DNA of 64,000 bases from Clitoria ternatea. Its lineage: Eukaryota; Streptophyta; Magnoliopsida; Fabales; Fabaceae. The stretch lies in NCBI GenBank assembly GCA_037962975.1, contig CM075669.1, forward strand, positions 192,580,501-192,644,500, in the 5' to 3' direction. Numbering within the stretch: the stretch's first letter is position 1; the number at the start of each line of letters is the position of its first letter. Shown piece after piece: positions 11,205 through 20,856 of the stretch. A program made the position numbers and the translations under genes. A model generated the notes under the pieces. It had not been told where the DNA came from. It worked only from the letters and a program-made list of their open reading frames with translations, and searched no databases.

Positions 11205-12503
11205 TCAATCCTCTATCTGGTCATCCTGCTCCTCCTCCTCATCATCGCCGTCAGAGTCAGCCTGTGCGCCAGATGATCCACCAGTCTCAGGGTAGGTAGG
11301 TAAATCACCGGGCCAAGCTACATGTGCTGCAAACTCGGCCGGGGTAACATAAGGTGCTCCCTCTCCCTGTAACCTGTACTGATAAAATTCATCGTAAAGA
11401 TGAATATAAGCTCTATGAGTGGCAGCCATCATCTGCATTATATGCTGATGCTCAAGTGATATCCGGGCAAAGCCCTGTGTGACAGCATCAGTAGATGGAG
11501 GCTGCACTGGTGGTCTCCTCCTCCTTGGTCTGGGCTGAGCCTCCTGCTCTAGTGGTGGAAGCTCGCACTACTGAACGAAATAATCTCTATTCACTAAAAC
11601 TTTGGGGACTCTCCCCGAAGAACTAGTGAACTCAGGTGAAGGTACGACAACTCCCTGCCTCCTCAGTAAGGCAGATATAATGAGAGGAAATGGAATGGGG
11701 CGGTTCACTTTATACCCAAGGGCATACAAGTGAATCTGCTCAGATATAAGCTTAGCTATGTCAATGGTATGACCCTAGAGGATAGAAAATAAAATTCAAC
11801 AACGCTCAACTGGAAGAGATGAAAGATGGGTGACAGGAGTGATGTTATGAAGCATGAGGTAGGACCATGCCTGGGCTATAGGGGTAAGCTGGGTCTTTAG
11901 GAGGTTAGATGGACTCCTTCCAACCTTACTCAGGTTGAAAAAGATTCCATCTTTGCTCAAGAAGTGAGCAACCTCCTCGAGGGAGTATCCTAACTCTCCC
12001 TCGGCAATAATCTTGTTTCTGTTTTCCTTCTAGAAACAAGTGTCATCCTCGGCAGTAGGCTCCCAAGGATTACCCAATAGGGTACTGATAGTGTCCCGGT
12101 CATATGAAATATGCCGGCCCCTTACCTAACTTGTCCGCTGCTGTCCTATATTAGGTGTGTCCTGGCGAGTCCTGAAGGCATTCGCATAAAACTCCATCAC
12201 TAAGATGGGATCCCCCTTAGTAGGTAGAGAGAATAGAGGTCCCCATCTCCTCTGCTGAACTCCATCCTAAAGCTCAGGGTAATCTCCTACACTCAAATCA
12301 AGGACCCTCTCCCAGATAAGTCTCTGGCCTTTGATTTGATGAAACCGTGCCCACTTCGCATCAGTACAAAATCTGGTAGGATCCCTCGGTCCTAACACCT
12401 CCTGTCCCTGAAGATCAGGGTCTTCAGATGTGGTATCTGTATCCGTGGTCTTCCTCTATCTTTTAGAGGGACCAGTAGTGGGAATGGATTTCTTTGGTGC
12501 CAT
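11205..12503 (-). pseudogene. Env-position ORF of element C, copy 2 (putative plant transposon protein-like), broken
   Basis: ATG at 12501-12503, same frame and length as copy 1. Stops at 12456-12458, 12126-12128 and 12030-12032 match those in copy 1 exactly. A further stop lies near 11567-11569 where copy 1 has a sense codon, while the copy 1 stop at 5386 is a sense codon here (near 11737). The acidic tail (DDEEEEQDD) is kept. The shared stops show that the parent of both copies was already defective. Confidence 0.6.
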
Positions 12504-13635
12504 CTGCAAAAAGTAAAAATTTTAAAATTAAACACATATTAAAAAGTAAATCACACATTATCTATCCTAAACAATCAACCAAATATTTACACAAAATTTG
12601 AAACATAAATATTTTTGGTTTTTCTAAAAATGAAATTCACACAACAACATATTTTTGTATTTTTGTGATTTATAAAGAAAGTTAACATACATATTTTTAA
12701 GTAATTTTGAATCAAGTTTTCAAAACGAAATTCATACAATTTATTCAAAATTTAAACAAATTTATTTTTATATTTTTATGCAAGAAAGTATAACAAATAT
12801 TAAATATGACAATTTATTAATTTTAAAAAGAAAACAACAAATAAAAAAAACACAGCATGTTAAATAGAAAAATAAAATAAGAAACAAAAATTAACAAAAA
12901 TTAAAAAACAGAGGCTGACGCTATGCGTGGTGGGACGCTATGCGTAAGCCAGTTCTATCCACGCTACGCGTCTGTGGGACGCTACGCGTGGGCTCACAGT
13001 TCATCCTCACGCTACGCGTCAGTGGGACGCTACGCGTGAGCTGCGCAGAACAGAAAAAAAAACAGGGGTTTTACAGCAGCAACCCCTTTCCAAACCACAT
13101 TATATCCATTCAATTTCCTAATTCTAACAGCAATCAATTCTAATGGTCTTCTAATCCTAATCCTAACCACATTTATTTCTAAGAATCAAAAATTAAAAAC
13201 AAAACTAAAGAGAAAGGTTTAGAACACTTACATGTGATTCCTTGAACAAAATAGGATTGAGAAGGTTTGGAAGAGAGAAAAAGAGGTTTCGAAAATTAGG
13301 TTTTGAAAACTTAAGTGAGGCAGAGAGGAGATCTTAGGTTTTAAACCCTAAGATAGGCCTCTCTGGTTCAGTTTTAAAAACTGAACGTGGGCTCTGACGC
13401 TACGCGTGGATGGGACGCTACGCGTCAGGTCCAAAATTCAGAGTCCATGCTACGCGTCACAGTGGCGCTACGCGTGGGCTTCTGTTTTTGATTTTTCAAA
13501 ATTTTGATTTTCAAAAACCTTTTCTTTTGAGTTTTAAACCCCCTTTTCTTTTTTTTTTAAATTGATTCTAAAATTTTGATTTTATTTTATTATAATTTTT
13601 TTATGTTAAAAATATTTAAAAATAACAAGAAAAGA
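12504..13635 (-). other. Spacer of element C copy 2 with GACGCTACGCGT motif clusters
   Basis: Non-coding. Six motif copies lie in 12913-13050, two in 13393-13428 and two in 13446-13475. This stretch lies between the env-position ORF and the protease in element direction, the place from which pol is missing. Confidence 0.65.
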
Positions 13636-13690
13636 ATGGGTTGCCTCCCATTGAGCGCTAGATTTAATGTCTCCAGCCAGACATTACCTC
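13636..13690 (-). promoter_or_regulatory. Conserved Athila-group spacer hairpin downstream of pol position
   Basis: On the minus strand, CTGGCTGGAGACATTAAATC is followed by a GCGCTCAATGGGAGGCAACC-like block. As I recall, Athila/Calypso-type elements carry a very similar GCGCTT..TGGGAGGCAACCCA block between pol and the env-like gene. TGGG and CCCA arms can pair around GAGGCAA. It directly follows the protease frame here, showing where the pol deletion joined. Confidence 0.5.
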
Positions 13691-13693
13691 TGA

Positions 13694-14362
13694 TTAATCA
13701 GGTGGTCTCCCACTATTCGTTGAGGAATCACCTGTCTTTTTCTTCCTCCTTCTTTTTTTCTGATGCTTAATTACCTGTTTTTCATCTTTCAAGGCATCGG
13801 TTAATTTAAAACAATTTAATTGATTGGGAAGAGATACACCTGGTTCGATTGAAGGGTAAACTTTTTTTTCATTACTTGTCCTTAGATGTTCATGAGCACT
13901 AAAGTTTACCTCTTCTTCATAAACCTTGACTGCAACCATACTTTGATCAACATCTACTCTGATCCTTGCAGTCTTCATGAAAGGTCTTCCTAGGATCAGG
14001 GGGATCTCAGTATCCTCCTTCATATCCAGTACCACAAAATCAACTCTGAAGTGGTACTTATCAACCTTTACCAGTACATATTCTATAATCCCAAGAGGCT
14101 TCTTGACAGAGCGATCCGCAAACTGTAATTCTGTTTTTGCCTCTTTTAGCTCGTATTCACCAATGCGCTTTATTAAATCTAAGGGCATCAAGTTGATGTT
14201 AGCCCCTAAATCTAATAACGCATTCCTGATGTTGATATTTCCAATTGTTACAGGAATGGTGAAACTCCCCGGATCTTTACATTTTTTCGGGGTTATATAG
14301 TTTGTTTCTTGCTCTGTATTTACTTGCACATTTTTTTCTTTTTCATTTTTTTCATTTTTTTT
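13694..14362 (-). CDS. Aspartic protease (retropepsin) region of element C copy 2
   Basis: In frame with gag and open from the second stop (14363-14365) to the stop at 13694. The active-site block reads ALLDLGANINLMPL. The Leu in D-L-G-A is the common Athila-group variant of D-S/T-G-A. A flap-side block VDFVVLDMKEDTEIPLILGRPFM follows. The enzyme would process Gag. After it the frame ends in a Lys/Arg-rich tail and GRPPD; no reverse transcriptase follows. The protease is separated from gag by a Lys/Glu-rich stretch with two stops (14375-14377 and 14363-14365). No ATG is needed if it was made as Gag-Pro by readthrough; I did not find a clear start of its own. Confidence 0.75.
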   Translation of the reverse strand, partial: KKNEKNEKEKNVQVNTEQETNYITPKKCKDPGSFTIPVTIGNINIRNALLDLGANINLMPLDLIKRIGEYELKEAKTELQFADRSVKKPLGIIEYVLVKVDKYHFRVDFVVLDMKEDTEIPLILGRPFMKTARIRVDVDQSMVAVKVYEEEVNFSAHEHLRTSNEKKVYPSIEPGVSLPNQLNCFKLTDALKDEKQVIKHQKKRRRKKKTGDSSTNSGRPPD

Positions 14363-14374
14363 CTATTTTTTACT

Positions 14375-15811
14375 TTATTTTTCTTCTTCTTCTTTCTTTT
14401 TCTCACTCTTGTCTTTACAATCAATTTTTATAACATCATAAGAAACAGCATTACATTGTTCCCTTGGGTTTTGAGTGTTTGCAGAAAACCCAAAACTCTT
14501 TAATTCGGCTATTTCTTTTGCAAGCTGACCCATTTGTATGTCTGATGCTTTCCGGGCAGCTTCATTTGTTTCCACAAACTGCAATAACTGTTGAATAGAT
14601 TCCTCTATCCTTGTCAATCTTGCATTGTCAGTTTGTTGTTGCTTAAATTGATTGTTAGGAGGTTGGTTGGAAGGACCAGCATCCTGTCTCCAGCCAATAT
14701 TTTGATTTTGCCAACTCTGCAGGTAATTATTAGGAAAAGAATTTCCATGATTGAAAGGAAAATTACCTAAGGGTGCTCTTTGATGGTTCATGAAATTGGC
14801 TTGTTCTTGCTCATTTCCATAGTAACCACATGGTTGTTCTCCCATGCAGTGCATACATTGTTTAAGTTGAGCAGGGGGTGGTGATGCTACTTGAGCAATT
14901 TGGAGTTTTTCCAATTGCTTGCTCATAACTTCAATTTGTTGGGTCAGTAATTTTTCCTGAGCCAACACCGCATCATTTACTCCCAATTCGAGCATTCCTG
15001 GCTTCCTTTGTACATTACCTCTTTCATGCTTTGCTTGGCGATCACTGATAGCCATTGATTCCAGTATTTCTATGGCTTCCTCCACAGTCTTGTTCATTAA
15101 AGAACCACCTGCACAAGCATCTAACATCATCTTGAACTGAGGCAATAAACCATGGTAAACGATTCTTACCTTTTCAGCATCATTCAGGTTGTGGTTTGGA
15201 CACTTTCTCAAGAGTGCCTTGAATCGTTCCCATGTCTCTCCTAATGATTCATCATTATTTTGAGAAAAAGAGTGTATGGCTGTCATTGCTTCAAAATATT
15301 TTGAAGGAGAATAAAATCTTTCCAAAAATTTTCTTTCAACATCGGACCAGTTTACAAAACTACCCGGTGGACAAGATTTAAACCATTCTTTTGCTTTACC
15401 AATCAATGAAAAAGGAAAAAGTCTCATATAAACAGACTCTTCTTGATTGGGTTCAAAACCAATTGTGCTGCATAACTCATAAAAAATAGTTAAATGTTCA
15501 TATGGTTCTTCATGATTTAAACCAGCAAATTGATTGTTTTGAATAATATTTAAAGTAGCAGGTTTAATCTCCACTGGTACAACAGGTCCTTGAAACATAC
15601 CTGAAACTCGGGGTGGACCATTAATAGCAGCAAACTGTCCCAATGTTCTCCTTTCAGCAGCCATATTTGAATTTTCAAAATTAGAAGTAGAAGAAAATTT
15701 AGTTTGTGTTTTAGATTTCAAAGACTTGATTTTCTTTACAAACTTTTCTATCTCAGGATCAAAATAAATTTTACCTGCGGTAGATCGAGTTTGCATACAC
15801 AAACTAGACAA
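14375..15811 (-). CDS. gag: gag of element C copy 2, intact 478-codon frame
   Basis: Starts MSSLCMQTRSTAGKIYF at 15811 and is open to TAA at 14375-14377. The capsid region (about residues 95-230) has FPFSLIGKAKEWFKSCPPGS, NWSDVERKFLERFYSPSKYF and LEETWERF-like blocks typical of Athila/Tat Gag. Residues 285-310 are Gln-rich and coiled-coil-like. A Cys-rich motif (CMHCMGEQPCGYY) follows, where copy 1 has CGYC. A Gln/Asn-rich part and a Lys/Glu-rich tail end the protein. Gag would package element RNA. It is the only long undamaged reading frame in the window, which suggests that gag was kept longer than the env-position ORF. Confidence 0.85.
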   Translation of the reverse strand: MSSLCMQTRSTAGKIYFDPEIEKFVKKIKSLKSKTQTKFSSTSNFENSNMAAERRTLGQFAAINGPPRVSGMFQGPVVPVEIKPATLNIIQNNQFAGLNHEEPYEHLTIFYELCSTIGFEPNQEESVYMRLFPFSLIGKAKEWFKSCPPGSFVNWSDVERKFLERFYSPSKYFEAMTAIHSFSQNNDESLGETWERFKALLRKCPNHNLNDAEKVRIVYHGLLPQFKMMLDACAGGSLMNKTVEEAIEILESMAISDRQAKHERGNVQRKPGMLELGVNDAVLAQEKLLTQQIEVMSKQLEKLQIAQVASPPPAQLKQCMHCMGEQPCGYYGNEQEQANFMNHQRAPLGNFPFNHGNSFPNNYLQSWQNQNIGWRQDAGPSNQPPNNQFKQQQTDNARLTRIEESIQQLLQFVETNEAARKASDIQMGQLAKEIAELKSFGFSANTQNPREQCNAVSYDVIKIDCKDKSEKKKEEEEK

Positions 15812-15929
15812 AGAAAGTTAGTGTAACAATAAGTAAAAAAAAATAAAATAAAAAATCAAAAATTTAACTACAGTAAAAAAATATTTACCATGGTAATTAA
15901 AAATTTACTGTTTTATTGAAACAATTCAA

Positions 15930-15947
15930 TCCCCGGCGACGGCGCCA
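15930..15947 (-). other. Primer binding site, element C copy 2 (Asp-tRNA type)
   Basis: Minus strand TGGCGCCGTCGCCGGGGA, seven bases inside LTR3, close to the Asp-tRNA 3' end complement used by Athila-type elements. Confidence 0.8.
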
Positions 15948-15954
15948 GAAAACT

Positions 15955-17504
15955 TGTTAACCCGGCGATAGCGTCTCAACAGTTCATTTCCACCACCGGG
16001 TTGTTAATTGGCAAGCGCACCAATCGTTTGTAGTTTTCAAAATTTAGATATCGTTCCACTGGGATTGAAAGTCCAATAACAATAGTAATTTTCTATTTAC
16101 TATGGTAAATGTGAAGGAAGTTATAAACAAAAGAATGATTTATATGCAATTTATACAATATTCACAAGATAACATGATTGAGTGATTCATAAGATAAAAG
16201 AAAATAAAATCTATCTAAAAAGTCAAGTTGCAATCTAGAATAGGTAAGATACTTAAGATAAACACAGATAAACAAATTATGTTGGAAATTGGATCCCTAA
16301 TCTAGAATAACAATGAGGAACTCAAGACATGCATATTTAATCATCAAGTTTCATGTCATTGCAGCTTAAAATCATTATAATCGATCCCTCGTGATATAAA
16401 TTCTAAGAATTCACTGTAAAGTCCGATCCCTCGTGAGCTTTCTCAGTAAAAACTTGCATTAAGACCTGGCCTTATGGCAACAATGGTTAACAACCCCTAT
16501 AGAATTGAGATACCAAGGGTATTCCAACTTTTTACTTTCGTCAAAACAAGTTTCAATACGGCATGAACAATCATTCTCCCGTTTGACATTCATACTAATA
16601 AAACAAGTTTCAATACACATGAAAATCATTCTCCCGTTTGACGTTCATATTAATAAAAGGTTGAAATACTAACATGGACTTAAATCATAAACATGCAGAG
16701 GTCGAATTCACAACATTATACTCAATAGATTAGTTCACCAATTCCAACATAAACAGATTAGTTACACATGGTGGAAGTAAAAGCAACACTTACAGAGTTT
16801 GACATTACGAAGACGATGGAAACTTCACAATACAACGATCACAATACACCGAAACACACTCAAGTATCCAAAAAAACTATTCTAGAACTACAACTCACAA
16901 AAGAAGTACTCAAAGTCGAGCACAAGAGAGAAAAGAAGAGAATGGGATGCTATGGGATGTCTTAGAATGGTGTTGGATGGCCCTATTTATAGGGCTGAGC
17001 AAGGGTGCTGACGCTACGCGTCAGGCCCCTGACTCAGCTTCCATTAAACAGCTGATAATGGCCACTTCAAATTATTAAAATTGATCATGCTTGGCCACTT
17101 GGACGTGTTTCCACTGTGTTTTGGCCATTTGTGTTGAGTGGGGTGGCCCTTGGTGCTGAGTGGGGTGGCCATTATTGGGTCAAAGCTGAGTGCTTGGCCA
17201 AGTTGGAAGTGGAGTCCACGCAGCACTGACGCTACGCGTGGATGTGACGCGTAGCGTCAGCATCAAAAATAGCTGTTGATGCTACGCGTGGGGTGAGGCT
17301 ACGCGTCAGATTCTCCAGTGTAATTTTCTCTTGATTTCTTAACTTTTTCACTGCAAAACTTAGAGAAAATTGATCAAGGGCAGATTATTTCCAACAACAT
17401 CCATTTATTGAATTTAAATCCTAATTTTCTAACAAATTAAACTAATTTTTGTAATTTTTATGAAATTTTTATTAAAGCTTTTATTGAAAATTTGAGGACT
17501 AACA
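15955..17504 (-). mobile_element. LTR3 of element C (5' LTR in element direction)
   Basis: 1550 bp, TGTTAACCC to ACTAACA on the plus strand. It is 17-18 bp shorter than LTR1 and LTR2 because one of two adjacent TGACGCTACGCGTCAG units beside the promoter is lost (near 17008-17030). TATA box at 16984-16991. TSD CTTGC follows at 17505-17509. Confidence 0.88.
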
Positions 17505-17509
17505 CTTGC

Positions 17510-17565
17510 CAATTAACAACCCGGTGGTGGAAACGAACTGTTGAGACGCTATCGCCGGGTTAACA
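17510..17565 (+). mobile_element. Solo LTR D, right end piece
   Basis: Last 56 bp of a plus-strand LTR of the C family, ending GGGTTAACA, followed by TSD CTTAT (17566-17570). Together with 497-2007 it gives an LTR of 1567 bp, the family length. Confidence 0.88.
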
Positions 17566-17570
17566 CTTAT

Positions 17571-20500
17571 GGTATTCAATTGAATTTGATGCATGCTCAG
17601 TCATGATTGGTGTGATTATATGCTTATGAGTTTGGTTGAGGATAGTAGTGAAAGTTATTACTGTTGAGATGTTTGTTTGGGGGGTAGAGGATTGTTACTA
17701 CCCTGGTTTGTTATTCATTGGCTAGGACTCTTGTGTATGCCATGCTAGTGGTTCATGGCCGAGTCATGCTTATTGAATGGATTAGAACTCACATATTAGA
17801 GTTGATTAAGTGAATGATAATAAAGGAATTCTCTAGTGTGGTGTTTCCTACTTAACTGATCGGTTGTGCCATTTGTAAGGGATGAATTTTATATCCTTTG
17901 GCACGGGAACCCCATATGATATATGATGTACGTGATTTATGGTATAAGTGATGTGTTGCAGTTTCCTAAGTTGGAAATCTGGGTATGTGATAGGTGATTA
18001 AGTGTAAAATCTGATGCATGTTTGATTGGGGTAGTGTCTCAGTTTCAGGTGTATGAAAATCGAGTGAATGATTAGTTGATGTTAGGCCACTAGGTGTGGT
18101 GACCCAGTTAATTGGGCATGATCATGTATGATCGGATTATTATTAAGATGGATACCTGAGAGGTTAGAAAACTGGGTGAGAAATTGATGTAATTGGATAC
18201 CGAGGATTCGGGTTAGACTCGGTCTTGTGGTTGAAAATCGAGTGAATAATTGATTTAATTATGACCCATAAGGTATGGAAATCCCGATTGGATTTTGTAT
18301 AAATGTATGTTATCAGACTTTATGGAGCTAGACCCGATGGTGGTCTAGGCTCGGTGAGATTTGGATGTTGTGGGAGTGTTCTATGATGGATACTAGGTGA
18401 CCCCTGGAATTTCTGAGTTGGAAAATCTGATTGGCCTTATGGATTGTTGAGCTGAGTAGAGTGATTGTGTAATGAATTGTTGGGGCTTGAATCGTTTTAA
18501 GATGAAATGTGAATAATAAATGTGACACCGGATGGATAGTGAGTGATAAGGTTGAAATCCGAGTACTTTTTGGTACTGAGAATAATGATGATGATGATTG
18601 TACTCCACTGTATTATGTTTATGATTCATGAAAAGGTTTACCGATGTAGAAACTCGTTATGTGAATGAAAGTCACATGGTAATCCAGTGGTATACCTATG
18701 TGTGCTCGGTGAATCATTTAGGCTTAAATTGATTGATGGCCTGTGATGAGTGATGAAATGAGGAATTATTAGATTGTTAATCCATGGTTTTGTGATGAAT
18801 AAAATTTAAAGAGATGTTACTCGGTAAGGGCTGGAAGCCGATTGTTGATATGCCGAGTGAGGATAGGTGAATACAGTGCTGAATCCATGTGATTTTGTGG
18901 GGGTCGGAAACCTATTGCCATTATACTATTTTACAGTAATGGTAAATGATATTTCATGATTGTTGTTGCGTGATGTGCCTAGGTGATGCATAATGATGAT
19001 GTTGATGTAAACGTATTGCTTATATATATGTGTGTGAATTGCCATTAATTTTTATGAATTAGTATTAGTTGAGTGAGTTTGGTCGGTGTGAGTGAAAGGA
19101 GTGTAATGTATGTTGTTCCGAGACGACTCTTCATACCATAGGTATTGTGGTAGCGTACACTTTTGCAGTGACTCTATGTAATTGTTGTAACCCTATAGGA
19201 ATGAGACGTCATCCTATAAGTTGGATGCAACAATTCATAAGTCGGGCAGATGGGGCTGTAGCTGCTTATGGTGATGGTGAGTCTATCGGACTGTTCTGAG
19301 TGAAAATGAGAACTGTATTGAGTGGAAAGTAATTGTTAGTGTATCAAAATGAGGATAGAAGGTTTGTTTTAACCTCGATGTCTTTACCTCTGAGAGGACC
19401 AGAGGTTATTGGGTATGAATTGGCTATTAAAATAACAATTGGTTATTAAAATAGATGGGTGATCAAGTCTGTCACTGGAATTGGAGGCTTTATGAGTCTA
19501 ACCGAGTGATACGGTAAGTTTAGTGAGGAAACCGTGACCTTGAGCCGAGGTGATAGATAAGGCGAGAATTTGCTCGGGAAAGATTAGTATGTTCCGAGTG
19601 TGAGAAAGTGGAAATAATTCCGGGTGAAATCTTTCTGTGAGAAAGAGCTGCCGAGAGAAGTCATGATGTTCCGAGTGAAACATCATTTTTGGGGAGTCAT
19701 TATTAAGTTAAGGAATTGTGTCCGAGCGTGACACATTTGAGTAAGGTAAGATTCGAGTGATGTGACTTAGAGTGTAACATTTCTGAGTAGAATGGTACTG
19801 TGTGGGACTTGGAATAGGTAAGTTTCCGAGTGAATGGCTCCCGAGGGGAGTAGATATCCGAGAGGAAGATTTATTTGAAATCGTACTTAGGACAGTGTTT
19901 GAGCTGTTGAGTTTGAACTTGGATTTGTCTTTGAAGTAGACTTGAATTCCGAGTGAGTTGTTGTAAGTGAAAAGATTTCCGGGTGAAAAATTGCCCTTAA
20001 ACCCCTAATAATATTTTTGAGTGAGAAGCTCTGAGTGACATTCTTAGGGTGTAGGCATGGAATTAGCCGAAGGAACGGATAGAAATCTAAGATTTTTGAG
20101 CCGAGTGTGGTGCCTGTACGAGGTAAATCCGGGCAGGCTGTGCTAATTGAAGCACATTGGAGCTCTATTGAGTGTTCGGCTCGGTATTACTAAGATATAT
20201 CATGGTTTAAATAAGAGATTTAGTGGTCGGATGTTGTAGAACCGAGGGTTTAATCCGAGATAAATCGAATAGTAGTGAGTATTGGGGGGAATCGGTAATG
20301 TTGCTTACCGACTGGACCTTCCCAACTGGATAATTGACATCCCTAATGTGTCTCATGTGACATAATTTTGAGCTTATACTCTACGTGGATACTTAATTGT
20401 GCCAAGTAACTCCTATGAATTGGAGGAGCTGACGGTGGATGTACACCGGTTGGCGTTGAGAGTGTAGGGCCGAGTGGCAAAAGAACTAGAAATGCCCTTG

Positions 20501-20762
20501 GTTATGGCGAGCTGGCAGAGTTGAATGGGGTAACTTGTACGTTTTGAAAATTGAAACCCCAAATATATTGAACTCTATGAAGAGGTTATGAGCAGGTAGG
20601 ACCTGACTTTAGTAATTTTGCCGACTGAAATGGTGAACTGGTCGGTGAATGCTTGGGAAGCAGTGACATACAAATAGTTGAGGCAGCAATATTCTGAGCC
20701 GTTTGTTGAGATAAGTTCATATTGGAATTTCGAGGACGAAATTCTTTGAAGGAGGGGAGTAA
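17571..20762 (+). other. Internal region of element A, non-coding
   Basis: About 3.2 kb without a credible reading frame on either strand. Rich in CCGAGTGA/CCGAGTGG-like octamers, mostly after 19500. It ends with the palindrome GAATTTCGAGGACGAAATTC (20725-20744) and a purine tract. I looked for decayed gag or pol motifs and saw none. Confidence 0.7.
20725..20762 (+). other. Palindrome and polypurine tract of element A
   Basis: GAATTTCGAGGACGAAATTC (20725-20744) is followed by TTTGAAGGAGGGGAGTAA, directly before the 3' LTR start TGCAACATCC. Same order as in B and E. Confidence 0.75.
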
Positions 20763-20856
20763 TGCAACATCCTAGTTTTAATTTAATTACCGATTAAAGT
20801 TAATTATATAATTGAGATTATTGATTGAATAATAATAATAATAATGCAAGGAAATG
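20763..20856 (+). mobile_element. 3' LTR of element A, first 94 bp (interrupted by B)
   Basis: Starts TGCAACATCC. Interrupted at 20857 by element B; the LTR continues at 30884. The last five bases, AAATG, are the B target site. Confidence 0.85.

Larger units (their letters stand above)
2008..17504 (-). mobile_element. Element C: Athila-type Ty3/Gypsy element with LTR-int-LTR-int-LTR structure, pol-less
   Basis: Three reverse-strand LTRs (2008-3575, 8359-9925, 15955-17504) flank two internal regions (3576-8358 and 9926-15954). The whole block is bounded by the TSD CTTGC (2003-2007 and 17505-17509), so it lies in one target site, 56 bp from the end of solo LTR D. PBS sites match Asp-tRNA (TGGCGCCGTCGCCGGGGA read on the minus strand), as in Athila/Tat elements. 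In element direction each internal region reads PBS, gag, protease (second copy only), a conserved spacer hairpin (second copy only), an env-position ORF, a long 3' untranslated part and the PPT. Reverse transcriptase, RNase H and integrase are absent from both. Confidence 0.85.

Noticed and set aside
14309..14503. Phe-rich plus-strand frame
   Set aside because: It is the reverse of the Lys/Glu-rich gag-protease linker.
17571..20762. Decayed gag-pol inside element A
   Set aside because: No motif of capsid, protease, RT, RNase H or integrase could be found in any frame by eye.
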